DNA of 64,000 bases from Pseudomonadota bacterium (GTDB taxonomy: Bacteria > Pseudomonadota > Gammaproteobacteria > Burkholderiales > Burkholderiaceae_E): NCBI GenBank assembly GCA_023389055.1, contig JAEWFA010000017.1, forward strand, positions 1 to 64,000. The letters run 5' to 3'. Of this stretch, positions 26,496 through 34,675 are shown piece by piece. The notes under the pieces are model-generated. The model was not told where the DNA came from, made no database searches, and saw only the letters and a program-made list of their open reading frames with translations. The translations under genes were made by a program, and so were the position numbers. Position 1 is the first letter of the stretch. Each line of letters opens with the position of its first letter.

Positions 26496-28979
26496 GTGGA
26501 CGTCCGGTCGAGTTCGTTCCATTTCCCCTCGACCGAGGGCACGGGCCCGCAGTCGGCGAGCGCGCAGCTGAGCTTCCCGCGCGCAGTACGGCAGGTTGCC
26601 GTCGGCATCACCGGCTACACGGCCACCTTCGAGAACGAGGAAGATCACCACCTCGGGCGGCTCATCGTCGAGTTGAACGCGAGCGTGAACGGCGGCGACG
26701 CGACGAAGGTCGACGTCTCGGGCAGCTTCGGCCTGCGCGACTGGTCCGGCGAGTGGGACGACGCCTACGGCGGACTGATCGAATGGACGGTCTTCGCCGA
26801 CCTCGTCGGCATTGGGCCGCCGGCGCCCGGCGCCCCACGAGGCGACCTCATCGTCGTCGACGCCGAGATCACGCAGGCGATCCAGCACTTCCGCAGCGGC
26901 CAGCACCTGGATGCAGCGAACGTGTTCCCCGACAACTCGATTCGGCTCGTTGCCGCCAAGCCGACGGTCGTGCGCCTGTACGTCGACTACGACGCGTCGG
27001 CCGGGCTCGCGCCGATCGCAAAGATCTCGGGCGAGCTCATCGTCACCGCGGGCGGAACGACGACGACGATCAATGCATCGCAGCCGATCGTGCCGCGACG
27101 CGACGCGTCGATCGACCGCGGTCAGCGCGAACACACGTTGAACTTCCTGGTTCCCGAGAGCCTGTGCGCCGGCACGATCGACGTCACCGCGCGCGTCTTC
27201 GACATCCTCGACCGCACGCAGTTCTCGGGCGACTTCGTTCGCACATTGAGCTTCGACGCGATGCCCGACCTGCCGGTGATGGCCGTGGGCATCGAATACA
27301 CGGGTCCCGACGTAAGCGACGCGACGCAGCTCTCGGCGCCGTCGATGGCCGACTTCACCACACTGTTCGGCTTCACCGAGGCCCTCTACCCGATCCCGCA
27401 GGTGGTGATCACGAGCTTCGTCACGATGACCTACGACGACGAGGTGAAGTCCGACATCAACGATGGCTGCGACAAGCTCGGCGACCTGAAAGACGCGGTC
27501 GCGGACCTGCGCGGCGATTCGGACGACATCGTCTACGGCCTGTACAACGCGGGGCTGGACACCGGCTCGGTCGGCGGCTGCGGCGGCGACGGCGTCGCGG
27601 TCGGGCGCATCGGCTCGCAGGGAACGGCGGCGCACGAGATCGGGCACGCGCTCGGGCGTCAGCACGCGCCGTGCGACAACGTGACGCGTTGCGCCGAACC
27701 GAAGAACACCGACGACGACTACCCGCATTACGCGAGCTACGACTCCGACAGCATCGGCGAGTACGGTTTCGACATGCGGCCGGCCTTCGGCCTCGTGAAG
27801 CAGCCGTCCACCGCGCACGACATGATGGGCTATTCGGGCGACCGGTGGATCAGCCCGTACACGTACAAGGCACTGATGAGCCGCATCCCCGTCATCCAGG
27901 CAGGAGCGTCGGCCGCATTCGCCGCGTCTGCCAGCGAACTCGGCGCCCCCGCGAACCGCAAGCCCGAGCCGCGCGGGTGCTGGATCCCGATCCGGCAGCC
28001 GCAGCTCTTCCTGCGACTGGATATCCGGCGCGACCGCTCGGTGCGCCTGCATCCTTCGTTCCAGTTCGACGCTCGCCCGCGTCCGCACGGCGACCGCAAG
28101 ACCGACTTCAGCGTCGAACTGCTCGACGCCGACGGCGAGCCGCTGCGCAGCAGTTGCCTCTATGCGGGCGACATCGGCTGCGGCTGCTCGTGCGGCGCCG
28201 GCGGCTGGCCGCTGAAGATCCGGCACGCAATCGCCTCCGACGCCCGTGCACGGACGCTCGTGCTGTACGAATGCGACAAGGAGATCGAGCGCTGGCCGAT
28301 CCCGGAACCGCCGAAAGTGGCGCTGCACGTGAACGGCGCCGATTCGAAGGACGACGCGCTCGAGTTGCGCTGGGACGTGTCCGACTCGTCCGCAGACGAA
28401 CACGCATTCTGGTTCCTCGTGCAATGGCGCGATCGCCGAGGCACGTGGCGCGGCGCGGCGGCGCGAACGCAGAAGCGTTCGATGAAAGTCCCGAAGCGGC
28501 TGTTCGACGGTACGCGCGTCGCAGCGCTTCGCGTGCTCGCCACTTCGGGCCTGACCACCGGCAGCGGCGTCTGGGAAGGCGAGATGCGCCCGCCCGAGCC
28601 GCCATCGCGCGGCCCGCGCACACCGAGGATCACGATCTCGCTGGCCGACGTCGAAGCACGCGCGGGTGCGCACGAAGTGCCCGGCGCGTTGCGCGCCACG
28701 GTGCAGTCGGTCGCGGGCAGCACGTCGCCGGCCGCCGACCTGCGCTGGTACGACGCGCACGGCGCGGAACTCGCACGCGGGCGCAGCTTCGATCCGTCGC
28801 GCCTGCCCGCCGGGCAGCACCTGCTCACCGCCGTTTCGCCGAGCAATGACCGAGCGAGCGCGACCTGGCTCGTCGAGCGCACGCGCGACGGCCGCACGCT
28901 CGTGCTCGTCGGCGACCAGAAGCCTCGGTTGTCGCCGCGACGGCCATCGGAACCGCAAGAGCCACCGTCGGAGAAATGA
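26496..28979 (+). CDS. Metzincin-type zinc metallopeptidase with N-terminal recognition-like domain
   Basis: An 827-residue protein starting at a GTG with GGGAGG 6 bases upstream. Residues about 1-105 are a beta-rich domain marked by DHHLGRL and FGLRDWSGEWDDAYGG. The central peptidase has the complete metzincin zinc motif HEIGHALGRQH (H380 to H390, E381 catalytic) and a later Met-turn (HDMMGYSGDRW, near 443). The C-terminal 300 residues are Ig/fibronectin-like beta domains (LELRWDVSDSSADEHAFWFL). No signal peptide is visible, unusual for a metzincin, so it may act in the cytoplasm or be released by a dedicated route. The next gene repeats the N-terminal domain. Not recognised as a named family. 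Confidence 0.78.
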   Translation: MDVRSSSFHFPSTEGTGPQSASAQLSFPRAVRQVAVGITGYTATFENEEDHHLGRLIVELNASVNGGDATKVDVSGSFGLRDWSGEWDDAYGGLIEWTVFADLVGIGPPAPGAPRGDLIVVDAEITQAIQHFRSGQHLDAANVFPDNSIRLVAAKPTVVRLYVDYDASAGLAPIAKISGELIVTAGGTTTTINASQPIVPRRDASIDRGQREHTLNFLVPESLCAGTIDVTARVFDILDRTQFSGDFVRTLSFDAMPDLPVMAVGIEYTGPDVSDATQLSAPSMADFTTLFGFTEALYPIPQVVITSFVTMTYDDEVKSDINDGCDKLGDLKDAVADLRGDSDDIVYGLYNAGLDTGSVGGCGGDGVAVGRIGSQGTAAHEIGHALGRQHAPCDNVTRCAEPKNTDDDYPHYASYDSDSIGEYGFDMRPAFGLVKQPSTAHDMMGYSGDRWISPYTYKALMSRIPVIQAGASAAFAASASELGAPANRKPEPRGCWIPIRQPQLFLRLDIRRDRSVRLHPSFQFDARPRPHGDRKTDFSVELLDADGEPLRSSCLYAGDIGCGCSCGAGGWPLKIRHAIASDARARTLVLYECDKEIERWPIPEPPKVALHVNGADSKDDALELRWDVSDSSADEHAFWFLVQWRDRRGTWRGAAARTQKRSMKVPKRLFDGTRVAALRVLATSGLTTGSGVWEGEMRPPEPPSRGPRTPRITISLADVEARAGAHEVPGALRATVQSVAGSTSPAADLRWYDAHGAELARGRSFDPSRLPAGQHLLTAVSPSNDRASATWLVERTRDGRTLVLVGDQKPRLSPRRPSEPQEPPSEK

Positions 28980-29290
28980 TCATGCAGATCGGAAGCGGCA
29001 CGATCTCGTTCAACCGGCATCGCAACGACGGCCCGCGGTCGCTGAAGTCCGAGGTGATCTTCGCCTCGCCGGTGACGCAGGCGGCTGCGATGCTGCGCGG
29101 CTTCGACGTCGGCTTCTCGCCGCGCGACGACCACCATCTCGGCAACCTGGAAGTGCGACTCGAAGCGACGATCGATCCGCTCGCACCGCAGCGCGTGAAC
29201 GTCGAGGCGATCTTCGGGCTGCGCGACTGGTCGGGAAGCTGGGACGACAACTACGAGGGCGAGATCCACTTCACCGTCGTGGCGGAGTGA
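28976..29290 (+). CDS. Stand-alone copy of the metallopeptidase N-terminal domain
   Basis: A 104-residue protein overlapping the metallopeptidase gene by 4 bases (ATGA); an ATG at 28982 is an alternative start with better spacing to GGAG. It has the same landmarks in the same order: DHHLGNLEVRLEA, VNVEAIFGLRDWSG and SWDDNYEGEIHFTV, against DHHLGRLIVELNA, VDVSGSFGLRDWSG and EWDDAYGGLIEWTV in the larger protein. No family name is known to me. It could be an adaptor, inhibitor or recognition subunit that pairs with the metallopeptidase. Confidence 0.8.
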   Translation: MIMQIGSGTISFNRHRNDGPRSLKSEVIFASPVTQAAAMLRGFDVGFSPRDDHHLGNLEVRLEATIDPLAPQRVNVEAIFGLRDWSGSWDDNYEGEIHFTVVAE

Positions 29291-29305
29291 CCGCAGGCGC
29301 CCCGA

Positions 29306-30325
29306 TCACCGCACCGGGTCGTCGCGCTCGCCTCGCCTGGCCCGAAACGGATAGGCGCTGCCGCCCTTGCCCACCGGCGCGATGCGCAACGACAACAGCA
29401 TCGACGCCGCGAGAACGACGACCGTGACCGCCAGCGACCACGCGACCGGAATCTTGTATACGTCGATCAGCAGCATCTTCGCGCCGATGAACACGAGCAC
29501 GACCGCCAGCCCGTAGGTCAGCAGGTGGAAGCGCTCGTGCACGCCGGCGAGCAGGAAGTACATCGCGCGCAGGCCGAGGATCGCGAAGACGTTCGACGTC
29601 AGAACGATGAACGGATCGGTGGTGATCGCGAAGATCGCCGGAATCGAATCTACGGCGAAGACGACGTCGACGATGCCGATCAGCAGGATCACGACGAGAA
29701 GCGGCGTCGCCATCCGCACCCCGTTCACCCGCGTGAAGAAACGCTCGCCGTCGTAGTCCGGCGAGACCTTCACGTGCCGCTTGATCCAGCGCAGCGCCGG
29801 GTTCGCTTCCAGGTCGGGTTCCTTTCCGGCCGCCCACCACATCTTCACGCCGGTGAAGACGAGGAATGCGCCGAAAAGGTACAGCACCCAATGGAAGCGC
29901 ACGATGAGCCAGGCGCCGACGAGGATCATCGCCGCGCGCAGCACGAGCGCGCCGAGGATGCCGATCATCAGCACGCGCTTCTGGAATTCGCCCGGCACCG
30001 CGAAATAGGTGAAGACCAGCAGGAAAACGAAGATGTTGTCGACGGCGAGCGCCTTCTCGACCAGATAGCCGGTGACGAACTCGAGTGCCTTGTCGTTGGC
30101 GAGCGCCCGCGCGGCAGCGTCCGCCGAGGCGCCGCCGAGGTACCACCACAGCCAGCCGACGAAGACGAACGAAACGGCGACCCAGACCAGCGACCAGAGC
30201 GCCGCCTCCTTCATCGAAACGGCATGCGCGCCCTGGCCCTTGAGCGCGAGGAAGTCGACCAGCAGCGCGACGGCGACGAACGCCGCGAACAGCGACCACA
30301 TCAGCGCAGTGCCGATGCTCATCAT
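29306..30325 (-). CDS. TerC family membrane protein (Alx-type, manganese-linked)
   Basis: A 339-residue inner-membrane protein with about nine helices. It has the TerC acidic motifs EKALAVDNIFVFLLVFTYF and DVVFAVDSIPAIFAIT, each with the Asp/Glu-Asn or Ser residues thought to bind metal. TerC/Alx proteins export manganese, some loading exoenzymes in the secretion pathway. GAGG lies 8 bases before the ATG, inside a riboswitch at 30332-30526 that senses Mn2+, which strongly supports a manganese role. Two tandem ATGs (30325 and 30322) are possible starts. Confidence 0.92.
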   Translation of the reverse strand: MMSIGTALMWSLFAAFVAVALLVDFLALKGQGAHAVSMKEAALWSLVWVAVSFVFVGWLWWYLGGASADAAARALANDKALEFVTGYLVEKALAVDNIFVFLLVFTYFAVPGEFQKRVLMIGILGALVLRAAMILVGAWLIVRFHWVLYLFGAFLVFTGVKMWWAAGKEPDLEANPALRWIKRHVKVSPDYDGERFFTRVNGVRMATPLLVVILLIGIVDVVFAVDSIPAIFAITTDPFIVLTSNVFAILGLRAMYFLLAGVHERFHLLTYGLAVVLVFIGAKMLLIDVYKIPVAWSLAVTVVVLAASMLLSLRIAPVGKGGSAYPFRARRGERDDPVR

Positions 30326-30331
30326 GGGGAG

Positions 30332-30526
30332 TGCCTCTTCGGCCCGCTTGGCGAGAACGGGCCCGTCGTGGAGAAGGCGCCGTCGTCGGTCTTGCCGGCC
30401 GGCGCGCTTCGCTGCGCCGGCCTGCGGCACCGGGATGCAATCGGCCGCCGCCCGCGACCGGATCCGTACTGACGATACCGCAGCACGGGGATCGGAATCC
30501 CCGCGAGCTACTCCCCTTCGGAGGCA
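30332..30526 (-). promoter_or_regulatory. yybP-ykoY (manganese) riboswitch upstream of terC
   Basis: Read leftward, the 5' conserved box GGGGAGTAGC (30516-30507) is followed by a GC hairpin and the GGTATCGTCAGTACGG segment. The second conserved box GGCAAGACC (about 30397-30389) comes after a long GC hairpin. This is the two-leg consensus of the yybP-ykoY class, which binds Mn2+. The outer TGCCTC (30526-30521) is complementary to GAGGCA (30337-30332), which contains the terC ribosome site, suggesting translational control. Confidence 0.9.
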
Positions 30527-30531
30527 GGCGA

Positions 30532-30561
30532 ATTGGAACAGCGCGGGCGGGCCGCTGTCAA
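30532..30561 (-). promoter_or_regulatory. Candidate promoter for the riboswitch-terC transcript
   Basis: On the minus strand TTGACA (30561-30556) and TCCAAT (30537-30532) are 18 bases apart. The -35 is perfect and the -10 has four of six matches. Transcription would start near 30525, exactly at the 5' edge of the riboswitch. Confidence 0.55.
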
Positions 30562-30619
30562 ACGTGGGGCAATCGGCGGGCCGCAGGTATCGCCCCGACT
30601 CGACAACGTGCACCGCTTC

Positions 30620-31249
30620 ATGGCCGGCGTCTATCTCGCCACCGGAATGATCAACTTCTGGGCGGGAGCGATCTACGACATCGATTTCGAGTGGCTCGAC
30701 GGCGTCGAGCGCAACCCGCACGGCCACGGATTCAGCGTCGTCGACCACATGACGCACGACGTCTACCGCGGACGCATGGCGTACTGGGCGCAATTCTACG
30801 AGCGACTGTTCGGCTTTCGAGAGATTCGCTACTTCGACATCGAAGGCGAGTACACGGGCCTGACGTCGAAGGCGATGACTGCACCCGACAGGAAGATTCG
30901 CATCCCGCTGAACGAGGAGTCGGGCCGGGGGTCGGGGCAGATCGAAGAGTTCCTGATGCAGTTCAACGGCGAGGGAATCCAGCACATCGGGCTGCTCACC
31001 GACGACCTGTCCGCGAGCGTCGACAGCCTGCAGATGGCCGGCGGCCCGGTAATGAGCGCGCCCAACGACATCTACTACGAGATGCTCGAGGAGCGGCTGC
31101 CGGGCCACGGCGAGAACGTCGACGAGCTGCGCGCACGCGGCATCCTGCTCGACGAGGGCTTCGGCGAGGGGAACTTCAAGGCGTTGTTCGAGTCGATGGA
31201 GCGCGATCGGATCCGGCGAGGGGTTCTGGAGGCAGACAAGCACGCGTGA
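30620..31249 (+). pseudogene. Truncated 4-hydroxyphenylpyruvate dioxygenase (hppD remnant)
   Basis: From [16 protein letters not shown] onward the sequence is plainly HPPD, with the first iron ligand in [12 protein letters not shown] and the second in [13 protein letters not shown]. Compared with intact HPPD (about 357 residues), the whole N-terminal half is missing. An internal stretch of about 34 residues between RGILLDE and [13 protein letters not shown] is also absent. That stretch carries the third iron ligand, the Glu of the FFEF motif, so the product could not bind iron normally. The frame opens with a TTG at 30533 or ATG at 30620, but the terC promoter occupies that end. Probably an inactive relic of tyrosine catabolism. 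Confidence 0.85.
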
Positions 31250-31344
31250 GCGCCAACGCACGAACCGGGTTGCACCGACGATGACGGCCCGCAGGCGCGC
31301 GGCTACACTAATCGCGCCATCCGGCACGAGAGACGGAGACGCCC

Positions 31345-32241
31345 ATGACATCGCTCAGGCATACGGCCCTCTTCGCAGGGCTGCTGTTCACGTGCGCAGC
31401 CGCGCACGCACAGGCGCTCACCGGCACGCTGCAGAAGGTGAAGGAAACCGGTTCGATCACCGTGGGTTACCGCGAGTCGTCGATTCCGTTCTCCTACCTT
31501 GACAACACCGGCAAGCCGATCGGCTACGCCATGGAGCTCTGCGCGAAGATCGTCGACGCGGTCAAGGCCGAACTGAAGATGCCCGACCTGAAGGTGAACT
31601 ACTCGCCGGTCACGTCGAGCAACCGCATCCCGCTGCTGGAAAACGGCACGATCGACCTCGAGTGCGGCTCCACCACGAATTCGGTCGCACGGCAGAAGCA
31701 GGTCGCGTTCGGGCCGACGTACTTCGTGATCAACGTCAGCGCGGCGGTGAAGAAGGATTCCGGCGTCGACCGCTTCGAGCAATTGAAGGGCAAGACGATC
31801 GTCACGACGTCGGGCACCACGTCGGTCCCTCTGTTGAAGAACTACGAGAAGACCGAAGACGCAGCCTTCAAGGAGATCTACGGCAAGGACCACGCCGAGA
31901 GCTTCCTGCTGATGGCAGACGGACGCGCGGTGGCCTTCGTGATGGACGACATCCTGCTGGCGGGACAGATCGCGAACTCGAAGGATCCTTCCGCGTACAA
32001 GATCCTGCCAGGGTCGCTGCGCAGCGAGCCGTACAGCATGATGCTGCGCAAGAACGATCCGCAGTTCAAGGCTTTGGTCGACAAGACGATCGACGCCGTG
32101 ATGAAGTCGGGCGAGATCCACAAGATCTACGCGAAGTGGTTCACCAGCCCGATTCCGCCGAAGGGCATCAACCTGAACTTCGCCGAGAACGAGGCGAACA
32201 AGGAAGCGTTCGCGCATCCGAACGACAAGGGCGTCGAGTAA
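31345..32241 (+). CDS. gltI: Glutamate/aspartate ABC transporter substrate-binding protein
   Basis: A 298-residue periplasmic binding protein. Signal peptide TSLRHTALFAGLLFTCAAAHA is followed by the SBP_bac_3 domain, with ITVGYRESSIPFSYLDN, IDLECGSTTNSVARQKQVAF and the C-terminal KSGEIHKIYAKWF. This is the GltI pattern for glutamate and aspartate. It heads a four-gene operon with two permeases and one ATPase. A TACACT hexamer lies 37 bases before the ATG and could be its -10. Confidence 0.92.
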   Translation: MTSLRHTALFAGLLFTCAAAHAQALTGTLQKVKETGSITVGYRESSIPFSYLDNTGKPIGYAMELCAKIVDAVKAELKMPDLKVNYSPVTSSNRIPLLENGTIDLECGSTTNSVARQKQVAFGPTYFVINVSAAVKKDSGVDRFEQLKGKTIVTTSGTTSVPLLKNYEKTEDAAFKEIYGKDHAESFLLMADGRAVAFVMDDILLAGQIANSKDPSAYKILPGSLRSEPYSMMLRKNDPQFKALVDKTIDAVMKSGEIHKIYAKWFTSPIPPKGINLNFAENEANKEAFAHPNDKGVE

Positions 32242-32250
32242 GCGCAGTCG

Positions 32251-32295
32251 CGGCCGGATCCCGGTAGCGTCTCGCGCCGACCTCCGATCCGGCCG
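32251..32295 (+). repeat. Stem-loop between gltI and gltJ
   Basis: CGGCCGGATC at 32251-32260 pairs perfectly with GATCCGGCCG at 32286-32295 around a 25-base loop. It fills the 67-base gap between the binding-protein and first permease genes, the same place as the hairpin in the amidase/ABC operon, and may set the expression ratio. Confidence 0.45.
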
Positions 32296-32308
32296 GCGCC
32301 CCCGATCC

Positions 32309-33040
32309 GTGCTCGACTTCCTCTCCATCTTCGGTCAGGAGACCCCGGACGGCGATGCGACGTGGGCAATGTCGCTGCTGTCCGGGCTCGAGTTCACGCT
32401 CGTGCTCGTCGTCCTGTCGTGGATCCTCGCGATGGCGATCGGCTCGTTGCTCGGCGTGCTGCGAACGACGGATCGCCGATGGATCGTCGCCTTCGGCGAT
32501 GCCTGGGTCGAGCTGTTCCGCAACATCCCGCTGCTGGTGCAGTTCTTCCTCTGGTACTTCGTCGTTCCCGAGTTCATCCCGCCGCTCAAGCGCGTGGCGA
32601 TCGAGATGGACCCGACCACCTTCCAGCTGATCGTGTCGGTCGTCTGCCTGGGGCTGTTCACGTCGGCGCGAATCGCCGAGCAGGTGAAGTCGGGCATCCT
32701 GTCGCTGCCGCGCGGCCAGCGGATGGCCGGCTACGCGCTCGGCCTCACCCAGGCGCAGACCTACCGCCACGTGCTGCTGCCGATGGCCTTTCGCATCGTC
32801 GTGCCGCCGCTCACCTCCGAGTCGATGAACCTCGTCAAGAACTCGGCGGTGGCCTATTCGATCGGACTGGCGGAACTTTTCTTTCGCACGCGCGAAATGG
32901 GCGAGATGACTTTCCAGTACTTCGCCGCCTTCGCCGCCGCCACCGTGCTGTACGTGATCGTGGCGCTCGTCATCAACCGAGTGTTCGCGTGGATCGAACG
33001 GGCGACGGCCGTCCCCGGTTACCTCGGCGGTAAACGCTAG
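32309..33040 (+). CDS. gltJ: Glutamate/aspartate ABC transporter permease GltJ
   Basis: A 243-residue inner-membrane permease of the His/Glu/Gln/Arg family. The N-terminal FTLVLVVLSWILAMAIGSLLG helix, the VELFRNIPLLVQFFLWYF segment and the ATPase-contact loop region (ALGLTQAQTYRHVLLPMAFR) are conserved. It starts at a GTG. It forms the channel with GltK, encoded 9 bases downstream. Confidence 0.92.
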   Translation: MLDFLSIFGQETPDGDATWAMSLLSGLEFTLVLVVLSWILAMAIGSLLGVLRTTDRRWIVAFGDAWVELFRNIPLLVQFFLWYFVVPEFIPPLKRVAIEMDPTTFQLIVSVVCLGLFTSARIAEQVKSGILSLPRGQRMAGYALGLTQAQTYRHVLLPMAFRIVVPPLTSESMNLVKNSAVAYSIGLAELFFRTREMGEMTFQYFAAFAAATVLYVIVALVINRVFAWIERATAVPGYLGGKR

Positions 33041-33049
33041 GCTCCTGCG

Positions 33050-33736
33050 ATGAGCGCCTTCGACTGGGAATCGATCGTCGGCGCGATGCCCTTCCTGATG
33101 CAGGGCCTCGCGTACACGGTGCAGCTCACCGTGATTGCCGCGATCGGCGGCACGCTGTGGGGGATCGCTCTGGCGCTCGCGCGCCTGTCGAGCATCGCGC
33201 CGCTCGCGTGGCTGGCGGCCGCCTACGTGAACCTGATGCGCTCGATCCCGCTGCTACTCGTCATCTTCTGGTTCTACTTCCTCGTGCCGGTGATCCTGCA
33301 GTGGATAAGCGGCTCGCCGTATCCGCCGCGCATCGGTGCCGACCGCTCCGCCTACGTCACGTTCATCCTGTTCGAAGGCGCGTATTTCTGCGAGATCGTT
33401 CGCGCCGGCATCCAGAGCATCCCGAAAGGCCAGCTCGGCGCGGCCTACGCGATCGGGCTGAACTACGCGCAGGCGATGCGCCTGGTCGTCCTGCCGCAGG
33501 CGCTGCGCAACATGCTCCCGGTGCTGCTGACGCAGACCATCGTGCTGTTCCAGGACGTCTCGCTGGTGGCGCTGCTCAACGTCACGGACCTCGTCGGCGC
33601 CGCCGTGAAGATCGCGCAGCGCGACAGCCGGATCGTCGAGATGTATACGCTGGTGGCGGTGATCTACTTCGTGCTGAGCTACGCGCTGTCGCGCTCGGTG
33701 AAGGCGCTGGACCGGCGCATCGCCATCGTTCGTTGA
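33050..33736 (+). CDS. gltK: Glutamate/aspartate ABC transporter permease GltK
   Basis: A 228-residue permease, partner of GltJ. It has [44 protein letters not shown] and the ATPase-contact [21 protein letters not shown]. The ending [20 protein letters not shown] is characteristic of GltK. ATG start 9 bases after the gltJ stop. Confidence 0.92.
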   Translation: MSAFDWESIVGAMPFLMQGLAYTVQLTVIAAIGGTLWGIALALARLSSIAPLAWLAAAYVNLMRSIPLLLVIFWFYFLVPVILQWISGSPYPPRIGADRSAYVTFILFEGAYFCEIVRAGIQSIPKGQLGAAYAIGLNYAQAMRLVVLPQALRNMLPVLLTQTIVLFQDVSLVALLNVTDLVGAAVKIAQRDSRIVEMYTLVAVIYFVLSYALSRSVKALDRRIAIVR

Positions 33737-33755
33737 ACCCACCGGGCGTCCCCAC

Positions 33756-34496
33756 ATGCCGATGATCGACATCCGCGCCGTGAGCAAGTGGTACGGCGAC
33801 TTCCAGGTGCTCACCGACTGCACGACCCACGTCGAGAAGGCCGAGGTGGTCGTCGTGTGCGGGCCTTCCGGCTCGGGGAAATCCACGCTGATCAAATGCG
33901 TCAACGCGCTCGAGCCCTTCGAGCAAGGGGACATCCTCGTCGACGGGATCTCGCTCACCGCTCGCGACACGAACCTGCCCAAGTTGCGCGCACGGGTGGG
34001 CATGGTGTTCCAGCACTTCGAACTCTTCCCGCACCTGTCGGTGCTCGCCAACCTGAACCTCGCGCAGGTGAAAGTGCTGGGCCGCAGCAGGGACGACGCA
34101 ACGAAAAAGGCGATCCACTACCTCGAGCGCGTCGGCCTGGCCTCGCAGCGCGACAAGTTCCCGGGCCAGCTCTCCGGCGGCCAGCAGCAGCGCGTGGCGA
34201 TCGCCCGCGCGCTGTGCATGGACCCGATCGCGATGCTCTTCGACGAGCCCACGTCGGCGCTCGATCCGGAGATGGTCGGCGAGGTCCTCGACGTGATGGT
34301 CCGCCTGGCGAAGGAAGGCATGACGATGATGGTCGTCACGCACGAAATGGGCTTCGCGCGCAGCGTGTCGGATCGCGTCGTGTTCATGGACGCGGGCCGC
34401 ATCGTCGAGGACTGCAAGACCAGCGAGTTCTTCGGGAATATCGAGGCACGCAGCGAACGGGCGCGGCATTTCCTCGGGAAGATTCTGGCGCACTGA
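33756..34496 (+). CDS. gltL: Glutamate/aspartate ABC transporter ATP-binding protein
   Basis: A 246-residue ATPase of the polar amino acid family. Walker [21 protein letters not shown], signature [15 protein letters not shown], Walker [21 protein letters not shown] and H-loop [10 protein letters not shown] are intact. It begins 19 bases after gltK. An ATG at 33762 would also fit. The 179 bases after it are a GC-rich gap without a recognisable gene, before the convergent helicase gene. Confidence 0.93.
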   Translation: MPMIDIRAVSKWYGDFQVLTDCTTHVEKAEVVVVCGPSGSGKSTLIKCVNALEPFEQGDILVDGISLTARDTNLPKLRARVGMVFQHFELFPHLSVLANLNLAQVKVLGRSRDDATKKAIHYLERVGLASQRDKFPGQLSGGQQQRVAIARALCMDPIAMLFDEPTSALDPEMVGEVLDVMVRLAKEGMTMMVVTHEMGFARSVSDRVVFMDAGRIVEDCKTSEFFGNIEARSERARHFLGKILAH

Positions 34497-34675
34497 GGGG
34501 GGCGGTGGCGGTGGGGGCTGCGTTCGGCGGCGGCGGTGCTGCCCCTGCCTTGCGGCTGCCGCTGCGGGTGCAGTTTGCTGCGCCCGAGTTGCCGCGAGAC
34601 GCGGGAGGCGGGAGGCTCAGAGCCGCGCCGAGGGGGCCAGGGGTCCACGGGCTGTGCCCAGTGCCCAGCGCCCGA

